Positions 8,743 to 17,176 of a DNA stretch of 20,154 nt are shown here, piece after piece (the first letter of the stretch is position 1; the number at the start of each line of letters is the position of its first letter). Under the pieces are notes generated by a model. It was not told where the DNA came from. It worked only from the letters and a program-made list of their open reading frames with translations, and did no database searches. This DNA comes from Kaftiobacterium sp035693805 (GTDB lineage Bacteria; Sysuimicrobiota; Sysuimicrobiia; Sysuimicrobiales; Kaftiobacteriaceae). The translations under genes were made by a program, and so were the position numbers. The stretch lies in NCBI GenBank assembly GCA_035693805.1, contig DASSGA010000028.1, positions 1 to 20,154 on the forward strand, in the 5' to 3' direction.

Positions 8743-8751
8743 ATTATAGCA
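8743..8751 (-). promoter_or_regulatory. Extended -10 promoter of secA, predicted leaderless
   Basis: The minus strand carries TGC-TATAAT: a perfect -10 hexamer with the TGn extension. Nine bases (GGAAAAGTT) separate it from the ATG at 8733, which places the expected start of transcription 1-4 bases before the start codon. No Shine-Dalgarno motif and no convincing -35 are present. The rest of the 92-base gap (8752-8825) shows only a weak hairpin without a U-tract. Confidence 0.75.
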
Positions 8752-8825
8752 CTGCGTCGGAAACGGCCCGCGCGATCACCCCACGACGTTACGATGACCG
8801 TAGGAAGACTCGGTTGACCGGCGGA

Positions 8826-9491
8826 TCAGGGGGACTTGCGGCCCACCAGCCAGGACACCGGGCGGTTGATGCCGTCCAGCACGGCGCGCACCACCGCCTC
8901 GCGGGGATCGTCGCGGACGACTGCGGAGCCAACCAGTGTCTCCTCTTCCCGTCCCGGGAGGGAGACGACAGCGACGGCCACATCGTGCGGACCGACGGCG
9001 AGCGTGCTGACGCCATCGAGCAGAAACATCCCATCGGCGCGCAGGAACAACTCGACCGCGCGGAGCGCCGCCTGGGCGACCAACTCCAACCTGTTGCCGC
9101 GGCCGTAGGGGCCGGAGGCGATCCCTTCGTAGATGAGGCCCTGGTCCTCGAGGTGGACCTTCACTTCGGCGGCCGTGCGCAGCACGGAGACGGACAGCCC
9201 AACGAACTTCAGCCGCAGCTGGTCCGCGGGGGCGTCCCGGTCGGCGCGCTGCTGCGCGGCGACCCGCACCTGGCGGGGTTCGAGCTCCACGCCCAGCTCG
9301 GCGGCAAGCGCCGAGACGACGTCGACGGCGATCACCTTCGCGCTGCGATCCGGCCCCCCCAGCACGTGCACGACGCGGATGCCCCCCGCGTCGTCGCTCT
9401 CCACCCGCACGGCCCGCACGCCGCGCAGCTGCCGAACGACGCCTTCCGCCGCTTCCGCCAGCGTCTGTCCATCGCGCTCGCCCCGCCCCAT
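8826..9491 (-). CDS. Conserved hypothetical two-domain protein between hpf and secA
   Basis: A 221-residue soluble protein with no signal peptide or membrane helix. I do not recognise a named function. The N-terminal part (about 15-75) reads as a small alpha/beta unit (VRAVRVESDD...IRVVHVLGG...KVIAVDVVSALAAELGVELEPRQVRVA). A second alpha/beta unit (about 92-175) has strand, strand, helix and strand segments (VGLSVSVL, AEVKVHLEDQGLIYEG, AQAALRAVELFL, HDVAVAVVSL), and the C-terminus contains AVVRAVLDGINR. This pattern resembles hypothetical proteins I recall from Bacillota, but I cannot name the family with certainty. The gene follows hpf by 24 bases with a G-rich ribosome-binding region, so it is probably cotranscribed with hpf. 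A link to ribosome hibernation is only suggested by position. Confidence 0.8.
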   Translation of the reverse strand: MGRGERDGQTLAEAAEGVVRQLRGVRAVRVESDDAGGIRVVHVLGGPDRSAKVIAVDVVSALAAELGVELEPRQVRVAAQQRADRDAPADQLRLKFVGLSVSVLRTAAEVKVHLEDQGLIYEGIASGPYGRGNRLELVAQAALRAVELFLRADGMFLLDGVSTLAVGPHDVAVAVVSLPGREEETLVGSAVVRDDPREAVVRAVLDGINRPVSWLVGRKSP

Positions 9492-9515
9492 ACATCCCCC
9501 CGCCGGAGTGGCCTG

Positions 9516-10097
9516 CTACGAGTCCGGCTCGATCACACCGTAGTTGCCGTCGGCCCGTTTGTAGACGACGTTCACCTCGAGTGAGCTCGCGTTCCGGAAG
9601 GCGAAGAAGTCGTGGCCGAGGAGCTCCATCTGCAAGGCGGCGTCCTCCGGCGTCATCGGCTTCATCGCGAACCGTTTCACCCGCACGACCTGGGGCTCGC
9701 GCGGCCCCGCGCGCAGCGCCCGATCCGCCTGGGCCATCGCCCGTGTCTTCTTCCGGCTTTCCTCCAGACGCCGGCGATCGATGAACTTGCTGCGGTACCG
9801 CTCGATCTGCTTCTTCAGCTTCTCGACGACGAGATCGATCGACGCGTACATATCGGGGGAGGCTTCCTCCCCGCGGAGCAGCACGCCGTCCCCCCGCACG
9901 GTGACCTCAACGACCTGCGCGCGGCCCACGTTCCCCCGGCGGCGCTCCACGCTCAGGACGACCTGCGCTTCCTGCACGTGGTCGAAGTAGCGCGCGATGC
10001 GGCCGAGCTTCTCCTCCGCGTATTCACGGAGGGCCGGTGTGACAGCGATATGCTTCCCCTGAACGATGACGTGCAGCGGTTCACGCTCCCGGGTCAC
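9516..10097 (-). CDS. hpf: Long-form ribosome hibernation promoting factor
   Basis: The 193-residue length and two-domain build match long HPF, which binds the 30S decoding region through its N-terminal domain (about 1-110, starting PLHVIVQGKHIAVTPALREY) and pairs ribosomes into inactive 100S dimers through its C-terminal domain (about 135-193, VKRFAMKPMTPEDAALQMEL and FFAFRNASSLEVNVVYKR). A charged linker joins them. The start is a GTG at 10097, with GGGAGGG about nine bases upstream. No clear -10 box is visible in the 107-base gap toward dgt, so the promoter is undefined. Position ahead of secA is the conserved Bacillota arrangement, with one hypothetical gene inserted. Confidence 0.96.
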   Translation of the reverse strand: MTREREPLHVIVQGKHIAVTPALREYAEEKLGRIARYFDHVQEAQVVLSVERRRGNVGRAQVVEVTVRGDGVLLRGEEASPDMYASIDLVVEKLKKQIERYRSKFIDRRRLEESRKKTRAMAQADRALRAGPREPQVVRVKRFAMKPMTPEDAALQMELLGHDFFAFRNASSLEVNVVYKRADGNYGVIEPDS

Positions 10098-10204
10098 CAG
10101 GCGATCCCTCCCACCTGACCTCTTTCGCCGCTGCGGGGCGCGTCTACTGCCGCCGCCGTGGTTCAGGCGACTCGTTCGCTCCCGCTTGACGCGGTCCTGT
10201 TGGT

Positions 10205-11275
10205 TCAGAACGCCCAGGTGCGGGGGACGAACAGGGTCTCGGCGAGACGGATGGCGTAGCGGTCGGTCATCCCGGCCAGGAAGTCGCCGACGACGCGGGC
10301 CACCGTCTCGCCGGAGGCGATCAACTCGCGGTACTCGGGCGACAGCTCGTCGGCATGGCCGAGGTAGTGCGTGTAGAGGGCACGGATCAAGCGCTGGGCT
10401 TTGGCCACCTCCGGCGCGGTGGTCGGACCTTTGTACACCCGGTCGCTCAGGAAATCCTTGAGCCGGTTGAGGGCCTGGCGGACGGCGTCACTCAGACCGA
10501 CCGCCTCCCCTTCGTCGCTGCTGTGGACGAGGTCGTGCACCATGACGTCCAACCACTGCCCGCGCGTGCGCCCCAGCACGGCGCGCACCTCGCGCGGCAC
10601 GTCGTCCTCGGCCACGAGCCCGGCCCGCACTGCGTCGTCCGTGTCGTGGTGGACGTACGCGATGCGATCGGCCAGGCGCACCACCTGCCCTTCCCGCGTC
10701 GCAGGGAGCCCGTCCCCGGGCGGTGCACCCGCCTCGAGGTCGCGCAGCCCCTTGGAATGGCCGCCGATCCCGTCGCGGACCTCCCAGGTGAGGTTGAGCC
10801 CCTGCACCGTGGTCCCGTCCGAGCGGGTGCGGCGCTCCAGCAGCTGCACGACGCGCAGGCTCTGCTCGTCGTGCTTGAACCCGCCCACCGGACGCATCGC
10901 GTCGTCCAGGGCGGCTTCCCCCGCATGGCCGAACGGCGGATGGCCGAGATCGTGGGCGAGGGCGATCGCCTCGGTGAGGTCCTCGTTGAGGCGGAGGGCG
11001 CGCGCCGCGGTCCGGGCCACCTGGGCCACCTCGATGGTGTGCGTCAGCCGCGTGCGGTAGTGATCGCCCTCGGGAGCGAGAAAGACCTGCGTCTTGTGCT
11101 TGAGGCGCCGGAAGGCCTTGCTGTGGACGACCCGGTCGCGATCGCGCTGGAACGCCGTGCGCAGATCGTCGTCGGGCTCGGGAGTCTCGCGACCGCGCGA
11201 GGCCGCGGCCAGCGCGGCGTGAGGGTTGAGGCGCTCACGCTCCCACTGTTCCGTGACCTCGCGCGGCGTGCTCAC
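10205..11275 (-). CDS. dgt: dGTPase-like HD-domain triphosphohydrolase
   Basis: A 356-residue protein of the deoxyguanosinetriphosphate triphosphohydrolase-like family, which cleaves dNTPs to deoxynucleoside and triphosphate. The HD metal site is complete: H79 (RLTHT), H108-D109 (ALAHDLGHPPFGHAGE) and D203 (VVRLADRIAY). The upstream KAFRRLKHKTQVF segment is also typical. The length and the ERLNPHAALAAASRGR start fit the short dGTPase-like branch rather than the about 500-residue E. coli Dgt, so true substrate preference is unknown. The GTG start overlaps the ppdK stop as GTGA, indicating translational coupling. It probably contributes to nucleotide-pool control. Confidence 0.92.
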   Translation of the reverse strand: MSTPREVTEQWERERLNPHAALAAASRGRETPEPDDDLRTAFQRDRDRVVHSKAFRRLKHKTQVFLAPEGDHYRTRLTHTIEVAQVARTAARALRLNEDLTEAIALAHDLGHPPFGHAGEAALDDAMRPVGGFKHDEQSLRVVQLLERRTRSDGTTVQGLNLTWEVRDGIGGHSKGLRDLEAGAPPGDGLPATREGQVVRLADRIAYVHHDTDDAVRAGLVAEDDVPREVRAVLGRTRGQWLDVMVHDLVHSSDEGEAVGLSDAVRQALNRLKDFLSDRVYKGPTTAPEVAKAQRLIRALYTHYLGHADELSPEYRELIASGETVARVVGDFLAGMTDRYAIRLAETLFVPRTWAF

Positions 11276-14055
11276 ACGTCCTTGCTGACCTGCATCTTCT
11301 CCTTCAAGGCGGCCTGGGCCGCGGCGAGGCGCGCGACGGGGACGCGGTACGGCGAGCAGGAGACGTAGTCCAGGCCGAGCTCGTGGCAGAACTCCACCGA
11401 GGACGGCTCGCCCCCGTGCTCCCCGCAGATGCCGACCTCGAGATCCTTGCGCGTCTTCTTCCCGCGCTCGGTCCCCATCCGCATCAGCGCCCCGACCCCC
11501 TCCCGGTCCAGGACCTGGAACGGGTCCTCCTTGAGGATGCCCTTCTCGAGGTACACGTGCAGGAACTTGCCCTGCGCGTCGTCGCGGCTGAAGCCGAAGA
11601 TGGTCTGGGTCAGGTCGTTCGTCCCATAGGAGAAGAACTCGGCGATCTCGGCGATCTCGTCCGCGACCACGCAGGCGCGCGGGATTTCGATCATCGTCCC
11701 AAACATGTAGCGGACCGTGATGCCGGCCTCCCGGATGACCTCCTGCGCCACCGACTGCAACTGCTGATGGACCACCTTCAGTTCGTTCACGATGCCGATC
11801 AGCGGAATCATGATCTCCGGCACGATGTCGATGTGCTCTTCCTTCTTGAGCTCGACCGCGGCCTGGAGGATGGCGCGCACCTGCATCTCGTTGATCTCGG
11901 GATAGAGGATGCCGAGCCGGCAGCCGCGCAGCCCGAGCATCGGGTTGAACTCGTGGAGCGCCTGCACGCGGCGGAGCACGGCCTCGCGCTCGCGCAGCTT
12001 CTCGGTCTCGCCCGTGAGGCGCAGCTCGGTCACCTCAACCAGCAACTCCTCCAGCCGGGGGAGGAACTCGTGCAGCGGCGGGTCGAGGAGGCGGATGATG
12101 ACGGGCAGGCTACCCATCTCCCGGAAGAGGCCCTTGAAATCATCCTTCTGGAACTGGAGGAGTGAGGCCAGCGCCGTGCGCCGGTCCGCCTCGGTGCCGG
12201 CCATGATCATCTGTTGCATGATCGGCAGGCGCTCTTCTTCCATGAACATGTGCTCGGTGCGGCACAAGCCGATGCCCTCGGCGCCGAACTCGCGCGCCGT
12301 CCGGGCATCGCGGGGGTAGTCCGCGTTGGCGCGGACGCCCAGAGAACGGAACTGGTCGGCCCAGTGCAGCAGGTCCTGGATCTCGCCGGTCAGCTTGGGC
12401 TCGATCACGGGGACCTGGCCCTTGATCACCTCACCGGTCGAGCCGTCCAGGGTGATCGTGTCTCCTTCGCGGATGGTGGCGCCGCCGACCGTGAAGCTGC
12501 GGTTGGCCTCGTCCACACGGATCGCCTCCGCGCCCACGACCGCAGGCTTGCCCATGCCGCGGGCGACGATCGCGGCGTGACTGGTCATGCCGCCGCGCGT
12601 GGTGAGCACGCCCTGCGCGGCCACCAGACCGTGGATATCATCGGGGTTGGTCTCCGGCCGCACCAGGATGACCTTCTGGGACTTGCCGAGCTCCGCTGCG
12701 CGGTCGGCATCGAGCACGGCGATGCCGGAGGCCGCGCCCGGGCTCGCCGCCAGGCCCTTGGCGATGACATGTTTCCGCGCCTGGGGATCCAGGCGCGGAT
12801 GCAGGAGTTGCTCCAGGGACGCCGGCTCGACCCGCAGCACGGCCTCTTCCTTTGAGATGAGGCCCTCGCTCACCATGTCCACCGCAATCTTCACCGCGGC
12901 CGGGGCGGTCCGCTTCCCGGCGCGCGTCTGCAGGAGGTAGAGGGTCCCGTTCTCGATCGTGAACTCGACGTCCTGAACGTCGCGGTAATGCTTCTCGAGC
13001 AGCGCGCAGATGTCCATGAACTGCCGGTAGGCCTTGGGGAGCTCGCGCTCCAGTTCGTCGATCGGCTTGGGGGTACGGATGCCCGCGACGACGTCCTCCC
13101 CTTGGGCGTTCAAGAGATACTCCCCGTAGACGCGCCGCTCGCCCGTGGCCGGGTTGCGGGTGAAGGCGACTCCTGTACCGGAGGTCGCGCCCATGTTCCC
13201 GAAGACCATCGTCTGGATGTTCACCGCGGTGCCGAGGTCGTGTGGGATCCTATTGAAATTGCGGTAGGTGATCGCGCGGGGGTTGTTCCACGACTCGAAG
13301 ACGGCGCGGATCGCCATCTCCAGCTGCTCCCACGGATCGTCGGGAAACTCCGCGCCGCTGCGCGTGCGCACGACGTTCCGGTAATGTTCGGTCAGCTCCA
13401 CCAGATCGGCGGCCGTCAGCTCGGTGTCCAACGCCACACCACGCCGCCCTTTCAGGGCAGTGAGCTTCTCCTCGAAGTGCTCGTGCTTGATGCCGAGCAC
13501 CACGTTGGCGAACATCTGCATGAACCGGCGGTAACTATCGTAGGCGAAGCGGCGGTCCCCCGTCGCTTTGGCCAGGCCCTCCACCGTCTGCGGATTCAAC
13601 CCCAGGTTGAGCACGGTGTCCATCATCCCCGGCATGCTGAACTTGGCCCCGGAGCGGACCGACACCAGCAGCGGGTTCGCCGGTTCACCGAACCGCTTCC
13701 CGGTGCGCTGCTCGAGGGTGCGCACGCGCCGCCGCACCTCGTCCATCAGCCCCTCGGGATACCGGCGATCCTTGCGGTAGTACTCGAGACAGGCCTCCGT
13801 GGTGATCGTGAACCCGGGGGGGACGGGCAGGCCGATCCGGCTCATCTCGGCCAGCCCCGCCCCCTTCCCGCCGAGCAGATCCCGGAGCGTCGCGTTGCCT
13901 TCCTCGAAGAGCTGCGTCCAGCGGCCGGCGCGGCGTCCTTTGAGCGCCGCGGCCTGCCCTTTTGCGGCGGCCGTCCGTCCTTTCCCGGCACGCGCCGGCT
14001 TCGCCCGGCGGGCCTTTGGCGCCGTCTTCGTCGTGCGGTTCTTTACCTGTGCCAT
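11272..14055 (-). CDS. ppdK: Pyruvate, phosphate dikinase
   Basis: PPDK interconverts pyruvate, ATP and phosphate with phosphoenolpyruvate, AMP and pyrophosphate. The protein has the N-terminal nucleotide-binding domain (from about residue 47, LFEEGNATLRDLLGGKGAGL), the central phosphohistidine domain with GGMTSHAAIVARG (catalytic H493, regulatory-type T491) and the C-terminal PEP barrel with the catalytic Cys in GICGEHGGEPSS (C877). Its 927 residues exceed the usual 870-890 because of a roughly 45-residue Lys/Arg/Ala-rich N-terminal tail. A start at 14055 is supported by GAGGTGAGG just upstream. The gene follows glyS and overlaps dgt. No PpsR-type (DUF299) PPDK regulatory gene is in the window, although that gene often lies between glyS and ppdK in related bacteria. 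Confidence 0.97.
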   Translation of the reverse strand: MAQVKNRTTKTAPKARRAKPARAGKGRTAAAKGQAAALKGRRAGRWTQLFEEGNATLRDLLGGKGAGLAEMSRIGLPVPPGFTITTEACLEYYRKDRRYPEGLMDEVRRRVRTLEQRTGKRFGEPANPLLVSVRSGAKFSMPGMMDTVLNLGLNPQTVEGLAKATGDRRFAYDSYRRFMQMFANVVLGIKHEHFEEKLTALKGRRGVALDTELTAADLVELTEHYRNVVRTRSGAEFPDDPWEQLEMAIRAVFESWNNPRAITYRNFNRIPHDLGTAVNIQTMVFGNMGATSGTGVAFTRNPATGERRVYGEYLLNAQGEDVVAGIRTPKPIDELERELPKAYRQFMDICALLEKHYRDVQDVEFTIENGTLYLLQTRAGKRTAPAAVKIAVDMVSEGLISKEEAVLRVEPASLEQLLHPRLDPQARKHVIAKGLAASPGAASGIAVLDADRAAELGKSQKVILVRPETNPDDIHGLVAAQGVLTTRGGMTSHAAIVARGMGKPAVVGAEAIRVDEANRSFTVGGATIREGDTITLDGSTGEVIKGQVPVIEPKLTGEIQDLLHWADQFRSLGVRANADYPRDARTAREFGAEGIGLCRTEHMFMEEERLPIMQQMIMAGTEADRRTALASLLQFQKDDFKGLFREMGSLPVIIRLLDPPLHEFLPRLEELLVEVTELRLTGETEKLREREAVLRRVQALHEFNPMLGLRGCRLGILYPEINEMQVRAILQAAVELKKEEHIDIVPEIMIPLIGIVNELKVVHQQLQSVAQEVIREAGITVRYMFGTMIEIPRACVVADEIAEIAEFFSYGTNDLTQTIFGFSRDDAQGKFLHVYLEKGILKEDPFQVLDREGVGALMRMGTERGKKTRKDLEVGICGEHGGEPSSVEFCHELGLDYVSCSPYRVPVARLAAAQAALKEKMQVSKDV
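12774..12799. repeat. Perfect 11-bp inverted repeat inside ppdK
   Basis: TCCGCGCCTGG (12774-12784) is exactly complementary to 12789-12799 across a 4-base loop (GGAT). It codes for residues about 420-427 (PRLDPQAR), ahead of the phosphohistidine domain. No U-tract follows. With high GC such a repeat could arise by chance, so a function is uncertain. Confidence 0.75.
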
Positions 14056-14092
14056 GCCTCACCTCAACGACGGTTACGTCGGATATGCCTTC

Positions 14093-14098
14093 ATAATA
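14093..14098 (-). promoter_or_regulatory. Possible -10 box of ppdK
   Basis: TATTAT on the minus strand lies in the 63-base gap between glyS and ppdK, 37 bases before the ppdK ATG. It has no TGn extension, and only a poor -35 match (TAGGGA-like) at 17 bases. It would give a roughly 30-base leader containing a good ribosome-binding site, but ppdK could equally be read through from glyQS. Confidence 0.35.
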
Positions 14099-14118
14099 CC
14101 GAACCGCGCCGCCAATCC

Positions 14119-16206
14119 CTAGCCGTTTACCTGCTTTTCCTCCTCGCTCATCACGATCTTCGCGAAGTCCGCCACGTGGCGGAAGACGGCCACCACCGCC
14201 CGCAGCAGGGCGAGCCGGTTCGCGCGCACGCGCTCGTCGGGCGCCATGATCAAGACGTCGTCGAAGATCTGGTTCACCGGGCCGACGAGCGGACGCAGAT
14301 GCTCCATCGCCGCGGCGTACTCCCCGGCCCCCGCCGCCTCCGCCACCGGATGCTCCACCGAGCGGACGACCTCGAAGAGCCGGCGTTCGATCGGCGCCTC
14401 GAACAGCGCGGGATCGATCGACCCCATGCCATCCGCCGTGAGGATGCGGGAGGCCCGGTCGTACGCCACGTACAGCGGGGCGAAGCCGGCTCTGCCGACC
14501 GCATCCGCCACCGCCTCGGCGCGGCCCGCGGCCGCCAGGAGGTCGTCGCCGCTCACGGCGAGGGCCGCATCCGCGACGTCATACCGGACGCCGCGCTCAA
14601 TCAACGTACCGCGCAGGCGCTGGCGGAGGAATTCCACCACGTCGTCGGCCACCTGCTCATCGCTGCGGCCGAATTGGGCGAGCGCCGCATAGGCCAGCGT
14701 CTTCATGGAGAGACGCAGGCGGAGCATCAGCACGATCTCGATGATCCCCTGCCCCGTGCGGCGCAGCCCGTACGGATCCTGCGATCCCGTCGGCGTCAGT
14801 CCCGCCCCGATCGCCCCGGCGAGCGTGTCGGTCTTGTCGACCAGCCCGAGGTACGCGCCCAGCTCCGTACGGGGTGGACTGTCCCCGGCGCCGGTGGGTC
14901 GGTAGTGCTCTCCGATCGCCCGGGCCACGTCGGTGCCCGCACCATCCAGCGAAGCGTAGATCTGGCCGATCGTCCCCTGCAGCTCGGGGAACTCCCCCAC
15001 CAGACGGGTGACCAGGTCGGCCTTGCACAACGCGGCTGCGCGCGCCAGCGACTCCGTGGTGCGGCCGTCGAGCCCCAGCATCGACGCGACCGTCCCGGCC
15101 AGCGCCGCGAGGCGCCGCGTCTTGTCCCCCACCGTCCCGAGCTGCGCCTGGAAGACGAGCCCATCGAGCGCCGGCACGAAATCCTCCAAATGGTGCTTGC
15201 GGTCCTCCTCGAAGAAGAACCGCGCATCGGCGAGCCGTGCGGCGAGCACCCATTCGTGGCCCTGCCGCACCGTCGCGGCGTGCGCGGGGCCGCCGTCCCG
15301 CACCGCGATGAATGCGCCGAGCAGCCGGCCGCGGGCGTCCTCCACGGCGAAGTACTTCTGGTGGTGCTGCATGACGGTCACGAGCACCTCGCGCGGCAGC
15401 AACAGGAAGGCGCCGTCAAACGACCCGCGCAGCGCGTAGGGATGCTCTACGCTCATCACGATCTCCTCGAGGAGGTGCGGGTCCAGCACGACCTTCCCCT
15501 CCACGTCGGCGGCGAGACGGGTTGCCTGCTCCTCGATGCTGCGACGGCGCGCCGCCGGATCGACGATGACCTTCAGCGCACGGAGGAGCGCGGGGTACTG
15601 CGCGGGCCGAGCGATCGCGCGCGGGCCCGGGGCGAGCGGGCGGTGCCCGCGGGTGATCCGGCTCGCGCGGACTCCGGCCGCCTCGAGCGGAAGCACCGAG
15701 GCGCCGAGCAGCGCCACCAGCCAGCGGATCGGCCGCGCGAACCTCGCTTCGCCCCCACCCCACCGCATCGTCTTCGCGAACGTCAACCCCGCGATCACGG
15801 CCGCGAGCGCCTCGGGCAGCACCGTCCGCGCCGCCTTGCCCGGATCCTTGAGGACCGCGGCGGCGTACCGGCGCCCCCCCGATTCCTCGATGACCTCCAG
15901 GCTGTCCACGCGGACACCCTGGCTGCGCGCGAATCCCACCGCGGCCTGGGTGGGGCGCCCCTCCTGATCGAACGCCGCGGCGGCGGCGGGGCCTCGCACA
16001 CGACGCTCGGCCGGACCCTGGCGGTCGGCGACCTCGCGGACGAGCACGGCCAGGCGGCGCGGCGTCCCATACGTCGTGGTCCGACCGCGGAGGAGCCGCA
16101 GGGTGTCGAGGGTCCGGCCCACGGCGCCGGCGAGCTGTTCCATCGCCGGCCCCACGTCTCCCGGCGGGAGTTCTTCGGTGCCGATCTCGAGGAGCAGGTC
16201 AGCCAC
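14119..16206 (-). CDS. glyS: Glycine--tRNA ligase beta subunit
   Basis: The beta subunit of the bacterial alpha2beta2 glycyl-tRNA synthetase, which carries the tRNA-binding parts. The start is placed at the GTG at 16206, because the protein then begins VADLLLEIGTEELPP, the conserved GlyS N-terminus, and is 695 residues, the normal length. The longer reading that adds an Arg-rich 26-residue lead is rejected. The GTG start overlaps the end of glyQ by eight bases. Conserved stretches include HQKYFAVED, the DKTDTLAGAI segment and the C-terminal DALR-like helical region (about 580-690, ending EEEKQVNG). It is expressed with glyQ under the T-box leader. Confidence 0.97.
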   Translation of the reverse strand: MADLLLEIGTEELPPGDVGPAMEQLAGAVGRTLDTLRLLRGRTTTYGTPRRLAVLVREVADRQGPAERRVRGPAAAAAFDQEGRPTQAAVGFARSQGVRVDSLEVIEESGGRRYAAAVLKDPGKAARTVLPEALAAVIAGLTFAKTMRWGGGEARFARPIRWLVALLGASVLPLEAAGVRASRITRGHRPLAPGPRAIARPAQYPALLRALKVIVDPAARRRSIEEQATRLAADVEGKVVLDPHLLEEIVMSVEHPYALRGSFDGAFLLLPREVLVTVMQHHQKYFAVEDARGRLLGAFIAVRDGGPAHAATVRQGHEWVLAARLADARFFFEEDRKHHLEDFVPALDGLVFQAQLGTVGDKTRRLAALAGTVASMLGLDGRTTESLARAAALCKADLVTRLVGEFPELQGTIGQIYASLDGAGTDVARAIGEHYRPTGAGDSPPRTELGAYLGLVDKTDTLAGAIGAGLTPTGSQDPYGLRRTGQGIIEIVLMLRLRLSMKTLAYAALAQFGRSDEQVADDVVEFLRQRLRGTLIERGVRYDVADAALAVSGDDLLAAAGRAEAVADAVGRAGFAPLYVAYDRASRILTADGMGSIDPALFEAPIERRLFEVVRSVEHPVAEAAGAGEYAAAMEHLRPLVGPVNQIFDDVLIMAPDERVRANRLALLRAVVAVFRHVADFAKIVMSEEEKQVNG

Positions 16207-17119
16207 GGCGCGCGCCCCGATGTCCCCGCCGCGGCGCCGCGGCGGGCGCAAACGCGTTCCGCAGCGGGAAGCCCTTCGCCTCACGGTCCGAGATGTAACT
16301 CTCGGCGCAGCGGCGGGCCAGAGCCCGCGAGCGGGCCATGAGCGTCGTGCGCTCGGCCACGCCCACGGTGCCGCGGGCCTCCAGCAGGTTGAACAGGTGG
16401 GAGCACTTCAGCACGTAGTCATACGCCGGCAGCACCAGATGCGCCTCGAGCAGCCGCTTCGCTTCGGCTTCCGCCCCCTCGAACCAGGTGCGCAGCATCG
16501 TCACGTCCGCCGTGTCGAATCCATAGCGGGACTGCTGCGCCTCGTCTTCGCGGCGGACTTCACCGTACGAGACGCCGGGCGCCCAGGCGATGTCGAACAC
16601 GTCGGCCTTGCGCTGGATGAACATCGTGATGCGCTCGACGCCGTAGGTGATCTCGGCGGAGACCGGGCGGGCCTCGAGCCCAGCGACCTGCTGAAAGTAG
16701 GTGAACTGTGTGATCTCCTGGCCGTCCAGGAAGACCTGCCAGCCCAGCCCCGACGCGCCGATCGTGGGCGCTTCCCAGTCGTCCTCGAGGAAGCGGATGT
16801 CATGCTCCAGCAGGTCGATGCCGAGCTCCCGCAGGCTGGCCAGATATGTCTCCTGCACGTCGTCCGGCGAGGGCTTCAGGATCACCTGGAACTGGTAGTG
16901 CTTGAACAGGCGGTTGGGATTCTCACCGTAGCGCCCGTCCGCCGGCCGCCGGGAGGGCTGCACGTACGCCACGCGCCACGGCTCGGGCCCAAGCGCCCGC
17001 AGGAATGTCGCCGGGTGCATCGTCCCGGCTCCGACCTCGATGTCGTAGGGCTGCTCGATCACGCAGCCCTGCGCCGCCCAGAAGCGCTGCAGGACGAGGA
17101 TCACATCCTGGAAGGTCAT
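16199..17119 (-). CDS. glyQ: Glycine--tRNA ligase alpha subunit
   Basis: The class II catalytic alpha subunit of glycyl-tRNA synthetase, which makes glycyl-adenylate and, with GlyS, charges tRNA-Gly. The ATG at 17119 is chosen: it gives MTFQDVILVLQRFWAAQGC, the conserved start, and has GGGGAGG at 17136-17130, ten bases upstream. Motif-like segments HYQFQVILKPSP and SAEITYGVERITMFIQ, plus DWEAPTIGASGLGWQVF, are intact. At 306 residues it is slightly longer than usual owing to an Arg/Gly/Ala-rich C-terminal tail encoded close to the glyS start. A longer open frame reaching back to a GTG at 17188 runs through the T-box antiterminator and terminator and should not be used. Regulation is by the T-box just upstream. 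Confidence 0.97.
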   Translation of the reverse strand: MTFQDVILVLQRFWAAQGCVIEQPYDIEVGAGTMHPATFLRALGPEPWRVAYVQPSRRPADGRYGENPNRLFKHYQFQVILKPSPDDVQETYLASLRELGIDLLEHDIRFLEDDWEAPTIGASGLGWQVFLDGQEITQFTYFQQVAGLEARPVSAEITYGVERITMFIQRKADVFDIAWAPGVSYGEVRREDEAQQSRYGFDTADVTMLRTWFEGAEAEAKRLLEAHLVLPAYDYVLKCSHLFNLLEARGTVGVAERTTLMARSRALARRCAESYISDREAKGFPLRNAFAPAAAPRRGHRGARRG

Positions 17120-17137
17120 GGCCGTTGTGCCTCCCCG

Positions 17138-17176
17138 AAAAACAACGACGCCCGTCCGTCCCCAGGGACGGAGGGC
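17138..17176 (-). terminator. T-box attenuator terminator
   Basis: GCCCTCCGTCC (17176-17166) pairs with GGACGGACGGGC (17161-17150), leaving one bulged base and a 4-base loop, and is followed by a T-rich run GTCGTTGTTTTT (17149-17138). The 5' arm contains the bases that form the 3' side of the antiterminator, so the two structures exclude each other. This is the off state when tRNA-Gly is charged. Confidence 0.88.

Noticed and set aside
6370..8817. Plus-strand open frame of 815 codons opposite secA
   Set aside because: It mirrors the secA codon pattern on the other strand and resembles no protein family; secA is beyond doubt.
10098..10204. Promoter for hpf in the gap after dgt
   Set aside because: No TAnnnT box at a sensible position with either TGn or a -35; TAGACG-like matches are too weak to report.
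16207..16284. Longer glyS N-terminus starting at 16284
   Set aside because: It adds 26 Arg-rich residues lying inside glyQ and absent from the conserved GlyS start; the GTG at 16206 gives the normal length.
12988..16341. Plus-strand open frame of 1117 codons opposite ppdK, glyS and glyQ
   Set aside because: It is antisense to three certain genes, has Arg/His/Pro/Gly-rich low-complexity composition typical of a high-GC shadow frame, and shows no family pattern.
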